In this document: positions 22,441-33,399 of the stretch, piece by piece
Numbering within the stretch: position 1 is the stretch's first letter
Layout: each line of letters begins with the position of its first letter
NCBI RefSeq assembly: GCF_035961655.1
Contig: NZ_CP108393.1
Coordinates: 4,385,501 to 4,449,500, forward strand
From: Streptomyces sp. NBC_01317
GTDB taxonomy: Bacteria; Actinomycetota; Actinomycetes; Streptomycetales; Streptomycetaceae
DNA length: 64,000 nt
Direction of reading: 5' to 3'
Notes under the pieces: generated by a model
What the model was told of the DNA's origin: nothing
Seen by the model: the letters and a program-made list of their open reading frames with translations, nothing else
Database searches by the model: none
Program-made: the position numbers and the translations under genes

Positions 22441-22497
22441 CTGCGGTAGCGGAGGGATTTGAACCCTCGGTGAGTTTCCCCACACTCGCTTTCGAGG
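22441..22497. other. Right attachment site
   Basis: This segment is identical over 57 bp to 7292-7348. It covers the tRNA-Ser 3' end through the anticodon loop, so integration regenerates a complete tRNA. The site contains GGTAGCGGA at 22446-22454, the same 9-mer used as the iteron of the element's origin. Confidence 0.95.
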
Positions 22498-22528
22498 CGA
22501 GCTCCTTCGGCCGCTCGGACACGCTACC
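22444..22528 (-). tRNA. tRNA-Ser(CGA)
   Basis: The minus strand folds as an 85-nt class II tRNA. The acceptor GGTAGCG pairs with CGCTACC, with discriminator G. The anticodon stem CTCGC/GCGAG encloses the loop CTCGAAA, so the anticodon is CGA (codon UCG). A long variable arm (TGTGGGGAAACTCAC) is typical of serine, and the T-arm is GAGGG-TTCAAAT-CCCTC. CCA is not encoded. The gene is intact and carries the AICE in its 3' half. Confidence 0.97.
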
Positions 22529-22586
22529 GGGAGAAAGCTTAGCCCACAGTGGGCCGTGCTTTGAAATCGGTATCCGTGAAGGGGTG

Positions 22587-23069
22587 TCAGCGGTCGCGGA
22601 AGAACGTGGTCAGCAGGGCGGAGCAGGCGTCGGCGAGGACGCCGTGGATCACTTCGGGGCGGTGGTTGAGGCGGCGGTCCCGTACGACGTCCCAGAGCGA
22701 ACCCGCCGCCCCGGCCTTCTCGTCGAGCGCGCCGAACACCACGCGGTCCAGGCGGGACTGCACGATCGCGCCCGCGCACATCGTGCACGGTTCCAGGGTC
22801 ACGACCAGCGTGCAGCCCGTCAGGCGCCACGCGCCGAGTGCCCCGGCCGCCCTGCGGATCGCCACGATCTCCGCATGGGCCGTCGGGTCACCCGTCGCCT
22901 CACGTTCGTTGTGGCCGGCCGCCAGCACCGCCCCGGTCGGTGACAGCACGACGGCACCGACCGGTACGTCGCCGTACTCGGCCGCCAGCGCCGCTTCGTC
23001 CAGGGCGCGGCGCATGGACGTACGCCACGGATCGCGTACCGGGTCCGGCACAGGGTCGTGCCGGGGCAC
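22587..23069 (-). CDS. tadA: tRNA-specific adenosine deaminase TadA
   Basis: A 160-residue zinc deaminase. DPTAHAEIVAIR carries the HAE zinc/proton-shuttle motif and LEPCTMCAGAIVQSR the PCxxC zinc pair. The C-terminal TTFFRDR matches the TadA end. The enzyme converts A34 to inosine in tRNA-Arg(ACG). The GTG start at 23069 overlaps the upstream stop by one base. The upstream partner is the conserved deaminase-associated gene, the pairing seen throughout Streptomyces. The gene lies 58 bp upstream of tRNA-Ser on the same strand. Confidence 0.92.
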   Translation of the reverse strand: MPRHDPVPDPVRDPWRTSMRRALDEAALAAEYGDVPVGAVVLSPTGAVLAAGHNEREATGDPTAHAEIVAIRRAAGALGAWRLTGCTLVVTLEPCTMCAGAIVQSRLDRVVFGALDEKAGAAGSLWDVVRDRRLNHRPEVIHGVLADACSALLTTFFRDR

Positions 23070-23605
23070 TAGCGGACGGTCTCCAGGACCTCGGCGGCTC
23101 CCAGAGCCTCCGCGATCTCGGCCATGGCGTCGGTCTCCAGGGCCAGCAGATCCCCTTCGGACAGCCCGAGATCAACGAGGATCTCCTGGTCGCCGGCGGG
23201 TCCCGCGGGCACGATCTCCCCGCTCGCCACCGGGCTCTCTTCGTCCTCCTCGTCGTTCTCGTCCGGTTCGCCGTCCTCCGTACCGTCGAGGTCCAGCGTG
23301 TCCAGGTCGTCGGCGGGGTCGTCGTCGTCCCGGCCGATCAGTTCATCGATGAGAATCTCCCCGTACGAGGAGCGTGCGGCCGCGGCCGCGTCCGAGACGT
23401 AGATACGAGGGTCCTCCTCGCCCTCCACACGGACGATGCCGAACCAGGCGTCTTCCTGCTCGATGAAGACGAGGACCGTGTCCTCGTCCACCGAGACTTC
23501 GCGGGCCAGGTCGGTCAGATCCGACAGGGTCTCCACGTCGTCGAGCTCTGTGTCGCTCGCTTGCCACCCGTCTTCGGTGCGCGCGAGCAGTGCGGCGAAG
23601 TACAC
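23069..23605 (-). CDS. tRNA adenosine deaminase-associated protein
   Basis: A 178-residue acidic protein starting at the GTG at 23605 with GGGAGAG upstream. The N-terminal VYFAALLARTEDGW and the central VLVFIEQEDAWFGIVRVEGEEDPRIYVSD are the conserved portion. An extremely acidic linker follows (a run of D/E around 110-140), and the C-terminus is a helix (LLALETDAMAEIAEALGAAE). It is translationally coupled to tadA. The family name comes only from this constant linkage, and its biochemical role is not established. Confidence 0.85.
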   Translation of the reverse strand: MYFAALLARTEDGWQASDTELDDVETLSDLTDLAREVSVDEDTVLVFIEQEDAWFGIVRVEGEEDPRIYVSDAAAAARSSYGEILIDELIGRDDDDPADDLDTLDLDGTEDGEPDENDEEDEESPVASGEIVPAGPAGDQEILVDLGLSEGDLLALETDAMAEIAEALGAAEVLETVR

Positions 23606-23870
23606 CGTGACTCTCCCACTGGTCAGAGGTGACGATCCGGCGGTGCGCTGCTCTGCCCCGCCCACCCGGAATCGTTGCAGAAACGAACGCGTCGCGAGAG
23701 GTCTTCCACCGTTGCGTCGTAAGGCCATTTTATTAGGCCCGCTCCCGTGGTGGGGCGCGGGATACCCCTCGGACGGCGCCGAAGTGTCCCAGGAGGGCGC
23801 CGGGGCCCCCGAGATGTGTGCCCACAGGGGGCGTGGCGGCCGGGCGTGGCTCGGCGCGGCTGCCCGCGCA

Positions 23871-24242
23871 CTACCAGCGGAAGGTGCGCATCCGCATCTG
23901 CTGGCGCATCCGCGCGGCGCGGGCCCGGCGCGGCTTCACCCGCTCCTGGAGCGCTTTCGCCTCGTTCAGCTCCCGCAGGAACTGCGCGCGGCGGCGGCTG
24001 CGGGCCGCGTCCGTCGGGGCACCGACGTCAAGGCCGGGGGCGGGGTCGGGACCGGGGCCCGGTACGAGGTCGGGAGCTGGGGCGGGGTCGGCGCGGGGCC
24101 TCCCCTCCGCCTCCGCAGCGGGCGTTCGGTCGGGCGTTCGGTCGGGTGTTCGGCCCGGCTTGTCGTCGGGTTTGTCTTCGGGCCGTACGCCCAGGTCCGA
24201 GGCCTGCTGCTCTTCCGCTTGTCGCTGGTCCCTGTCCGGCAC
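23871..24242 (-). CDS. Hypothetical basic/disordered protein
   Basis: A 123-residue protein from a GTG. The N-terminal two thirds are low complexity, with RTPDRTPDRTP repeats and a Pro/Asp/Ala-rich stretch, and are probably disordered. The C-terminal 45 residues form a basic helix (RSRRRAQFLRELNEAKALQE, then RRARAARMRQQMRMRTFRW), which is the part likely to be conserved. It is divergent from upp. No function can be proposed beyond possible nucleic-acid or membrane binding by the basic helix. Confidence 0.55.
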   Translation of the reverse strand: MPDRDQRQAEEQQASDLGVRPEDKPDDKPGRTPDRTPDRTPAAEAEGRPRADPAPAPDLVPGPGPDPAPGLDVGAPTDAARSRRRAQFLRELNEAKALQERVKPRRARAARMRQQMRMRTFRW

Positions 24243-24401
24243 GGTCGCCTCACCATCCCAGTGATGGATGTGTCTCCCGACACTTCATGACCTCAATCCA
24301 CCTTCCCTCCGCACCCCGGGTTGATGCCACCGGTCCGGCCCGGGAGGTTCGGCGGTCGGTGGCAGGCCGTAGTGCCTTGGCCTCCGGTTACTGTGGTCGC
24401 C

Positions 24402-25037
24402 ATGCGGATTCTTGTTGTCGACCACCCCCTGGTGGCGCACAAACTCACCACGCTGCGCGACCTGCGCACCGACTCCCCGACCTTTCGGCGTCTCGCCGAT
24501 GAGCTGGTCACCCTGCTCGCGTACGAGGCCACCCGGGATGTGCGTACCGAACAGGTCGACATCGAGACCCCGGTGACCGCCACGACCGGGGTGCGGCTCT
24601 CCCACCCCCGGCCGCTGGTCGTCCCGATCCTGCGGGCCGGTCTGGGCATGCTCGACGGCATGGTGCGGCTGCTGCCGACCGCCGAGGTGGGCTTCCTCGG
24701 GATGATCCGCAACGAGGAGACGCTCCAGGCGTCCACGTACGCGAGCCGGATGCCCGAGGACCTCTCGGGCCGGCAGGTGTACGTACTGGACCCGATGCTG
24801 GCCACCGGCGGCACGCTCGTCGCGGCGATCCGTGAGCTGATCAAGCGCGGGGCGGACGACGTGACGGCCGTCGTGCTCCTCGCGGCGCCCGAGGGCGTCG
24901 AGGTCATGGAGCGCGAGCTGGCGGGCGCGCCGGTCACCGTCGTCACCGCGGCTGTCGACGAGCGCCTCAACGAGAACGGCTACATCGTCCCGGGCCTCGG
25001 CGACGCGGGCGACCGGATGTACGGACTCGCGGGCTAG
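24402..25037 (+). CDS. upp: Uracil phosphoribosyltransferase
   Basis: A 211-residue enzyme converting uracil and PRPP to UMP. The whole family pattern is present: [16 protein letters not shown] at the start, [19 protein letters not shown], the PRPP-binding [16 protein letters not shown], and the C-terminal uracil-binding loop [16 protein letters not shown]. The length equals the family norm. The gene stands alone and is convergent with the LytR_C gene. It is a core pyrimidine-salvage gene. Confidence 0.97.
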   Translation: MRILVVDHPLVAHKLTTLRDLRTDSPTFRRLADELVTLLAYEATRDVRTEQVDIETPVTATTGVRLSHPRPLVVPILRAGLGMLDGMVRLLPTAEVGFLGMIRNEETLQASTYASRMPEDLSGRQVYVLDPMLATGGTLVAAIRELIKRGADDVTAVVLLAAPEGVEVMERELAGAPVTVVTAAVDERLNENGYIVPGLGDAGDRMYGLAG

Positions 25038-25120
25038 CGACCGAATGGCCTTGTTCGTCGCCGGGCGGGGCGGTGGAAGTGCCCCGCCCGGGGACGGAAG
25101 AGCGGCGGTACGCCGGGGGG

Positions 25121-25759
25121 TCAGCTCTTGCGCGGTGCGCCCAGCTTGCCGCAGGCGGGCTCCGGGGCGGGCTTCGACAGGGTCGCCAGCGCCTGGTCCG
25201 CCTCGCGCTGGACGTTGAGCTTCTTGAACCCCGTGCCGAGGATCAGGTCGACGTCCCGGGTCTTACGGGTGTCGGTCTTCGACGCGGCCCCCGTCAGCTG
25301 AGTGCCGAGAACGGTGAGGGGCCCGTCCGCGGCGGTGGGGGCGCCCAGCAGTATCCCGGCGCCCCGGACCTTCTTGTCGTAGGTGGCGGGCGCGTTGCCC
25401 ACCTTGCCGATGACGAAGCCCCGTTTCTTGAGCTCGTCGGCGGTGGTCTTGGCGAGACCGCCCCGCGGGGTCGCGTTGTAGACGTTGACCTTGATCTGGC
25501 CGGGCTTCGGCAGCGCCTTGGCGGGTGCCGCGGAGGGCTTGCAGTCGGGCGTCTTCGCGGCGGCGGTGGTCTTCTTGCCGTCGCCCGTGAAGACGTCGAT
25601 GAGCTGCAAGGTCCCCCAGCCGGCCAGGCCGAGGGCAACAACGGATGCGACGGCCGCGAGCACGATCCTGTGGCGGCGCCGAGGGCGGCGCATGCGCGGG
25701 TACTTGTTCCCCGTGATGCGGTACTTTCCGCCCATGCCGGGGGGAGTGAGCATGCTCAT
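25121..25759 (-). CDS. LytR C-terminal-domain membrane protein
   Basis: A 212-residue protein. The basic N-terminus (RMRRPRRRHRIVL) is followed by one membrane helix (AAVASVVALGLAGWGTLQL). The exported part contains the LytR_C domain: IKVNVYNATPRGGLAKTTADELKKRGF, then VIGKVGN and DVDLILGTGFKKL. Domains of this type occur on cell-wall polymer ligases, but here the catalytic LCP domain is absent, so an accessory wall role is likely. The position downstream of and convergent with upp matches S. coelicolor gene order as recalled. Confidence 0.85.
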   Translation of the reverse strand: MSMLTPPGMGGKYRITGNKYPRMRRPRRRHRIVLAAVASVVALGLAGWGTLQLIDVFTGDGKKTTAAAKTPDCKPSAAPAKALPKPGQIKVNVYNATPRGGLAKTTADELKKRGFVIGKVGNAPATYDKKVRGAGILLGAPTAADGPLTVLGTQLTGAASKTDTRKTRDVDLILGTGFKKLNVQREADQALATLSKPAPEPACGKLGAPRKS

Positions 25760-25873
25760 GGGCGCAGCGTAGTGGGCGCCGGTGGTGATTCCTACTAAAT
25801 GATCAACGGGTTGGGCGGTCGGGGTGAGGAATGGGCCCGAAAGGCTCAGTCCGTCACTCTCCCGGGAGCCGCC

Positions 25874-26176
25874 TCAGCCCAGATCGAGCTCCAGGACGCG
25901 GGCGTGCAGCACCTGTCGCTGCTGGAGGGCGGCGCGGACGGCACGGTGCAGTCCGTCCTCCAGATAGAGATCGCCCTGCCACTTCACGACATGCGCGAAC
26001 AGGTCTCCGTAGAAGGTGGAGTCCTCGGCGAGCAACGTCTCCAGGTCCAGCTGACCCTTCGTGGTCACGAGCTGATCGAGGCGGACCGGGCGCGGCGCGA
26101 CATCCGCCCACTGCCGGGTGCTTTCCCGGCCGTGGTCGGGATACGGCCGCCCGTTACCGATGCGCTTGAAGATCAC
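25874..26176 (-). CDS. Conserved actinobacterial protein, ParB-like fold suspected
   Basis: A 100-residue protein from a GTG (MIFKRIGNGRPYPDHGRE). The segment VAPRPVRLDQLVTTKGQLDL with KWQGDLYLEDGLHRAVRAAL looks like the DGxHR-type motif of ParB-like folds. Such proteins are often labelled VapB-family in automatic annotation, which I do not think the sequence supports. It is well separated from its neighbours and has no toxin partner. Function unknown. Confidence 0.6.
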   Translation of the reverse strand: MIFKRIGNGRPYPDHGRESTRQWADVAPRPVRLDQLVTTKGQLDLETLLAEDSTFYGDLFAHVVKWQGDLYLEDGLHRAVRAALQQRQVLHARVLELDLG

Positions 26177-26393
26177 ACGGAAAGCCTACCGGTCAAGAGG
26201 CTCCGGGCGCAGCCATGGCGCCCGAGTTCAAAAGTGGCATTAGATGGCAAAGCGGGAGCGAAGCCTGAGTGGAGGCATCCCCTCCGGTGACCCGGGCGCC
26301 GAGATCGGCCCGGACCGGACACCGGCGACGGGCCGCGCGAGGGCCGGCGGGGGGATGGTGGCGGGCTGGTGGCGACACGCAGCCGGGCCGGTG

Positions 26394-26433
26394 GCGGGCC
26401 GTGGGCGGGGAGTTCGCCGCCCACGGCCCGCCG
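26394..26433 (-). terminator. 16-bp hairpin terminator of the M28 peptidase gene
   Basis: GGCGGGCCGTGGGCGG (26394-26409) and CCGCCCACGGCCCGCC (26418-26433) pair perfectly around GGAGTTCG. It begins 10 bp past the peptidase stop. No gene is seen in the remaining 26177-26393. Confidence 0.85.
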
Positions 26434-26442
26434 GTGTCCCCG

Positions 26443-27999
26443 TTACTCGGTGGCGGCGTGGCCGTCGGCGGTGCGGGCGCCGGCTATGCGCGCGGCCGGC
26501 GCGGAGGCGGGCCGCTTCGGGAGCGCGCGCAGGTCGTGGGCGTACGTGCCCACGGCGTCGGCGATGATGTCGACGTTGACGTCGAGGGCCTTCTTGTTGA
26601 TGTTGGACAGGTTGTCGCAGGCGGAGTGGTAGCAGGCGTCGAACGCGACGCCGGCCTGGCCGCCGTACTTCTGGGCCTGGGCCGCGGTCTTGATGCCCTC
26701 GGCGCCGGTGAAGGTGCCGCCGGACGGAATGCCCGCGTCGATGAAGGGGCCGTAGTCGGAGCGGCCGTCGAAGTCGGTGCCCTCGTGCGGGAGGCCGCGG
26801 CGGTCGAGGAAGCTGTTGATGCCCTTCTCCAGCTGCGCCGAGCCGTCGGGGCCCGGGCCGGCGCCCGTGGCGTCGGAGTCGTCGCCGTCGTAGACGAACT
26901 GGGCGAAGTTCTTCGAGCCGATCATGTCGAAGTTCAGGTAGAGGGCGATGTCGGCCTGCTGCTCGGGGGTGAGCCCGGCGACGTACGCCTCGGCGCCGAG
27001 CAGGCCCAGCTCCTCCGCGGACCACCAGGCGAAGCGGACCTTGTTGGCGGGCTTGTCGTGCGTCTTGGCGAGGTCGAGGGCGACATCGAGCAGGCCGGCG
27101 GAGCCGGAACCGTTGTCGTTGATGCCGGGGCCCGCCTCGACCGAGTCCAGGTGGGCGCCGAGCATGACCGTACGGTCGGCGTCGCCCGCCTTCGTCTCCG
27201 CGACCACGTTGCGGGTGCTCCGCTGCTCCTGGAACTGGCGTATCTCCGCCGTGACCGTCACAGGACCCTGCGCGATGTCGGCGGCGAGGGCCTCGCCGTC
27301 GGCCTGGGTGATGCCCCCGGTCGGGATCACTCCGGCGTTCGGGTCGCCGAGCGTGCCGCTGATGACGCCCGTCGTGTTGTTGTAGATGATCGCCGCGACC
27401 GCGCCGGCCGCCGCCGCCTGCTGCTGCTTGATGGCGAAGGTGCAGCCGCCGCGCTGGATCAGCGCGATCTTGCCGGTGAAGGCCCCCGCCGTGTAGTCCT
27501 CGGGCTCGCAGCCCGTGGTCGCGTCGACCGGGACGGCGGCCAGCTGGGCCGTGACGCCGCCGACCGGGGTCGAGGTCGTGTACGACAGGGCGGAGATGGC
27601 GACGTCGCGCGGGGTCGGCGCGGTGACCCGGAGCGTCTCGGCGAGCGTCTCTATGTAGGTGATCTCGAAGGTCTGGTACGAGACCCGGTAGCCGGCCTTC
27701 TTGAGCTCGTTGTACACGTACGCGGCCGAGGCTTCGTGGCCCGCCGAGCTCGCGGCTCTGTTGCCGCCGTTGGCGTCCGCTATGGCCTGGAACTTCTTCA
27801 GGTGCCGGAGAACGTCCTGCGCCGAGGCTTCCCGGACGAGCTTCCGGGAGAGCTTCGCCGCGTCCTTGGCCGCGTGCGAGCCGTGGTGGTGCGACTGCGT
27901 ACTGCTGGCCGGGGAGGCCGCCAGGAGCAGCGGCGCGGCGAGGGCCGTGGCCGCCGCGATGGCCAGAACTCGGCGTGAGGCACGGGGTGTTGCGTTCAC
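26443..27999 (-). CDS. Secreted M28 aminopeptidase with PA domain
   Basis: A 518-residue protein from a GTG (27999) with GGAAGGA upstream. The signal peptide is RRVLAIAAATALAAPLLLAASPASS. A PA domain insert is visible around YTAGAFTGKIALIQRGGCTF. The M28 zinc peptidase domain follows: VMLGAHLDSVEAGPGINDNGSG (zinc His and bridging Asp), WWSAEELGLLGA (catalytic Glu pair), LNFDMIGS, and a final zinc His in ACYHSACDNL. It is an exported leucine aminopeptidase-type enzyme for extracellular peptide use. Monocistronic, with a strong downstream terminator. Confidence 0.93.
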   Translation of the reverse strand: MNATPRASRRVLAIAAATALAAPLLLAASPASSTQSHHHGSHAAKDAAKLSRKLVREASAQDVLRHLKKFQAIADANGGNRAASSAGHEASAAYVYNELKKAGYRVSYQTFEITYIETLAETLRVTAPTPRDVAISALSYTTSTPVGGVTAQLAAVPVDATTGCEPEDYTAGAFTGKIALIQRGGCTFAIKQQQAAAAGAVAAIIYNNTTGVISGTLGDPNAGVIPTGGITQADGEALAADIAQGPVTVTAEIRQFQEQRSTRNVVAETKAGDADRTVMLGAHLDSVEAGPGINDNGSGSAGLLDVALDLAKTHDKPANKVRFAWWSAEELGLLGAEAYVAGLTPEQQADIALYLNFDMIGSKNFAQFVYDGDDSDATGAGPGPDGSAQLEKGINSFLDRRGLPHEGTDFDGRSDYGPFIDAGIPSGGTFTGAEGIKTAAQAQKYGGQAGVAFDACYHSACDNLSNINKKALDVNVDIIADAVGTYAHDLRALPKRPASAPAARIAGARTADGHAATE

Positions 28000-28077
28000 A
28001 GGGGGTCCTTCCGGTGCGAACAAATGTCAGGGAAAGCTAGCGACCGGCGGGGCTTCTGGGAACCATGCCGGTGCCGT

Positions 28078-28755
28078 TCAGACCTTTTTCCCTGACTTCT
28101 CCCCCTTCTTAGGGTTCTCCGGTTTCTCCGGCTTCCGTGCCTTTTCCCGTTTCTCCGGCTTCTCCGTTTTCTTCTCCGCCTTCTGTTTCGCGGCTTGTTT
28201 CGCCTCTTGCTTGAAGGCCCTGACCTTGGCCAGGGTCTCGGGTCCCGTGATGTCGGCGGCCGAGCGGAACGACCCCTCGTCGCCGTACGCCCCCGCCGCC
28301 TCGCGCCAGCCGCGCGGGCGGACCGCGAACTGTTTGCCCAGCAGCGCCAGGAAGATCTGGGACTTCTGTCTGCCGAAGCCCGGGAGCGCGTTCAGCCTCG
28401 TCAGTACTTCGGCGCCGGTGGCGGCGTCGCGCCACAGGGCGCCGGGGTCCCCGTCGTAGTGCTCGACCAGGAACTGGCAGAGCTGCTGGACGCGCGTGGC
28501 CATGGAGCCCGGGTAGCGGTGCACGGCGGGCTTCTCGGAGAGGAGGGCCGCGAAGGCCTCGGGGTCGTACGCGGCGATCTCGCGGGCGTCGAGGTCGTCG
28601 CGCCCCATGCGGACGGCGATCGTGTACGGGCCCGAGAAGGCCCATTCCATCGGAATCTGCTGGTCCAGCAGCATGCCGACCAGGGCGGCCAGGGGGCTGC
28701 GGCCGAGCAGGTCGTCGGCTTCCTGCTGCTGTGCCAGCTGGATCTTGGTGCTCAT
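28078..28755 (-). CDS. HhH-GPD base-excision repair protein with Lys-rich tail
   Basis: A 225-residue protein. The N-terminal part LGRSPLAALVGMLLDQQIPM opens an HhH-GPD-type glycosylase fold. The helix-hairpin-helix is LTRLNALPGFGRQKSQIFL. The expected catalytic Lys/Asp pair of typical members is not obvious, so activity is uncertain. The last 45 residues are almost pure Lys/Glu/Pro repeats (KPEKREKARKPEKPENPKK), resembling histone H1-like tails and likely to bind DNA non-specifically. It is divergent from the geosmin synthase. Confidence 0.8.
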   Translation of the reverse strand: MSTKIQLAQQQEADDLLGRSPLAALVGMLLDQQIPMEWAFSGPYTIAVRMGRDDLDAREIAAYDPEAFAALLSEKPAVHRYPGSMATRVQQLCQFLVEHYDGDPGALWRDAATGAEVLTRLNALPGFGRQKSQIFLALLGKQFAVRPRGWREAAGAYGDEGSFRSAADITGPETLAKVRAFKQEAKQAAKQKAEKKTEKPEKREKARKPEKPENPKKGEKSGKKV

Positions 28756-28877
28756 TTCCTCATGATCGCGCGGTATCCGGCGGGCCGCACGCAGGCTGTC
28801 CACAGGCAGCCCCATCGGTACGTTCATATGACTATTTTGTGGTGCGGATGGGGGACCCGGACGAGGGGTAGAGCTGA

Positions 28878-31229
<2,352 letters not shown>

Positions 31230-31341
31230 CGGGCCCGCTAAGGTTCCACTCCTTCGCACCGTGAATGTGCGGTGCGTCACACGACACGACGTGGCGGGCC
31301 ACCCCTGGGGAGGAGGCGGCCCGCCACCAGGGGGTGGGGAC

Positions 31342-33393
31342 ATGTACGAAATCGTCAAAGGCGCCAATGTCGGACTGGCGTCCCTGAGTGAGGACGCGGG
31401 CTCCGTGCGCGTGGGCCTGAGCTGGAGCAGCGAGGAGGGGGACGGGGACGCGGACGTCTCCGTACTGCTGCTGGGGGACGGCGGAAAGGTCCGCAGCGAC
31501 GCCGACTTCTTCTTCTACAACAACCCGGCGGCCGCCGACGGGAGCGTGCACCTGCTGGGGAAGACCCCGACGGACAGTGGCAGCGAGGACCGGATCAGCC
31601 TCGGCCTCACGGAGATGGAGGCGAGCGTCGAGCAGATCGTCGTGGCGGCCAGCCGGTACGAGGGCGCGCGGTTCGGGGACCTCGACGGCTTACGGCTGAC
31701 GGTCTGCGACCGCACGGGCGAGGAGCTGCTCGGGTTCTCCATCGACGACGCGGGGGCCGAGAGCGCCTTCGTCTTCGGTGAGTTCTACCGGCGCGGCGGC
31801 GAGTGGAAGTTCCGTGCCGTCGGGCAGGGGTACGAGACGGGCCTGGCCGGGCTGGCCACGGACTTCGGGATCGATGTGGACGACGCCGTGGACGACGCCA
31901 CGGACGACACGGCGGACGACGCCGTGGAGGAGCCGGCCGCGGTGGCCGGCGAGGTGGTGCAGGCGAGCGGCGACGGGGTGGGGGCCGTCAGTGACACCGG
32001 GCCGGCCCTGGTCATTCCGGCGCAGGTGGCCGTGGAGCACGTGCCGCCGGTGGCGCGCCGGCCCCGTACCGTCAGGAAGAAAGTGACCCTGCCCAAGGTC
32101 GCCAAGAAGAGCCTGGCGGACAACACCACCTGGCGGCCGGCCAGGCTCTTCCCCGTACCGTCGCTCAAGAGCGACCGGGAGCGCGAGACGCGGGCGACGT
32201 CCGTCCTGCTCTCCGTGATGGCGCAGGTGCCCGAGTTCGGCCGGCGGCTCACCGCCGGCTTCGGGGCGCCGGTCGGGCGGATGGAGACCTTCACCGAAGT
32301 GTCCCTGCCGCACGGCGACAGCCCCAAGCGGCCCGACGGGGTGATCCGGGTGGAGCGGGCGGGCAAACTGTGGACCGCTCTGGTGGAGACGAAGACGAAC
32401 GGGAATCCCCTCAAGGACCAGCAGGTCCAGGACTACATGGACATCGCGGCCCGGCGCGGCTACGACGCGGTGATCACCTTGTGCAACGACGTGGCGCTGG
32501 AGGGGAGTCCGCTGGTCGACGTGAAGATCGACGGGCGCCGCAAGCACAAGGTCGTCCTGTGGCACCTGTCCTGGGCCGAGGTCGCCCACCAGGCGCAGAT
32601 GCTGATCCGCCACGAGGGCGTCGGGAACGCCGCGCACGCCTGGCTCCTCCAGGAGTTGCTGCACTATCTCCAGCACGAGAACTCCGGCTGCCAGGGCTTC
32701 CAGAACATGGGCCCGGCCTGGGTGCCCGTACGCAAAGGGATCGACGACGAAACGCTCTGCCAGGGAGATCCGCGAGCCGTCGACGTCGTGGCGAGCTGGG
32801 AGCGGCTGGTCCGGCAGGTCTGTCTGCGGCTCGGGGGTGAGCTCGGGCAGAAGGTCCTGCCCGTCCAGCGGGTGCGGCGCGCCACCGACGCGAAGGCCCG
32901 CCGGGGCGCGCTGGCCGATCTGCTCTGCCAGGAGGGGCGCCTGGAGGCGGAGTTGAGGATCGAAGGGACCCAAGGGATCCTCGCGATCACCGCCGATCTG
33001 CGCACCGGCAAGCTCCGTACGTCGGTCGACATCCCCGCGCCCGATCACGGCTACCCCCTCACCTGGGCCAAGCGCCTGATCCGGCAACTCGCCGACGCGC
33101 CCGCGGATCTCCATGTCCAGACCCTGGTGGCGGGGGGCGGCGGCGGGCCGCGCGGCACGCTGGAGCGGCTGCGCCCCGAGCCCGGCGACCTGCTGCCCAA
33201 GGGGGACGCCGAGATCACCGGATTCCGGCTCTCGCTCTTCAAGGGAATGGGCAATACGCGCGGCAACGCCGAGTCCGGCTTCATCCGCAGCGTGGACGAC
33301 GCGGTGGACCGCTTCTGCGCCGCCGTGGTCATGCCGCTGGAGCGGCGTCCTGTACGGCGTCCACAGCGCGCGGAGCCCGTCGAGGTGGGGTGA
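31342..33393 (+). CDS. TerD-domain protein fused to a PD-(D/E)XK nuclease-like domain
   Basis: A 683-residue protein from the ATG at 31342 (GGTGGGGA). Residues 1-178 are a TerD (tellurite/stress, calcium-binding) domain: LSWSS, DADVSVLLL, DADFFFYNN, and the end AVGQGYETGLAGLATDFG. A very acidic linker of about 30 residues follows, then a basic stretch (RPRTVRKKVTLPKVAKKS). The C-terminal half has a restriction-endonuclease-like core, RPDGVIRVERAGKLWTALVE then TKTNG, giving the D...ExK active-site pattern. TerD proteins are normally 190 residues, so this is a large fusion. It may be a stress or defence effector. It is convergent with the LysR gene. Confidence 0.75.
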   Translation: MYEIVKGANVGLASLSEDAGSVRVGLSWSSEEGDGDADVSVLLLGDGGKVRSDADFFFYNNPAAADGSVHLLGKTPTDSGSEDRISLGLTEMEASVEQIVVAASRYEGARFGDLDGLRLTVCDRTGEELLGFSIDDAGAESAFVFGEFYRRGGEWKFRAVGQGYETGLAGLATDFGIDVDDAVDDATDDTADDAVEEPAAVAGEVVQASGDGVGAVSDTGPALVIPAQVAVEHVPPVARRPRTVRKKVTLPKVAKKSLADNTTWRPARLFPVPSLKSDRERETRATSVLLSVMAQVPEFGRRLTAGFGAPVGRMETFTEVSLPHGDSPKRPDGVIRVERAGKLWTALVETKTNGNPLKDQQVQDYMDIAARRGYDAVITLCNDVALEGSPLVDVKIDGRRKHKVVLWHLSWAEVAHQAQMLIRHEGVGNAAHAWLLQELLHYLQHENSGCQGFQNMGPAWVPVRKGIDDETLCQGDPRAVDVVASWERLVRQVCLRLGGELGQKVLPVQRVRRATDAKARRGALADLLCQEGRLEAELRIEGTQGILAITADLRTGKLRTSVDIPAPDHGYPLTWAKRLIRQLADAPADLHVQTLVAGGGGGPRGTLERLRPEPGDLLPKGDAEITGFRLSLFKGMGNTRGNAESGFIRSVDDAVDRFCAAVVMPLERRPVRRPQRAEPVEVG

Positions 33394-33399
33394 CGCCCG

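Larger units (their letters stand above)
7292..22497 (+). mobile_element. AICE (actinomycete integrative and conjugative element) in tRNA-Ser(CGA)
   Basis: A 15.2-kb element bounded by identical 57-bp att sites (7292-7348 and 22441-22497). The right copy completes an intact tRNA-Ser gene. It has every AICE module: KorSA-like, Pif-like and XRE regulators, a coupled spread operon, a TraB translocase, a candidate clt, prim-pol plus DUF3631 replication genes, an iteron array, and xis and int next to the att site. Gene order is close to pSAM2-type elements as described in the literature. Transfer would be by double-stranded DNA translocation through TraB rather than by a relaxase, and none is present. 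All key reading frames look intact, so the element may be active. Confidence 0.93.

Noticed and set aside
26269..27978. Long plus-strand frame opposite the M28 peptidase
   Set aside because: Antisense shadow. Signal peptide, PA and zinc-peptidase motifs are all on the minus strand.
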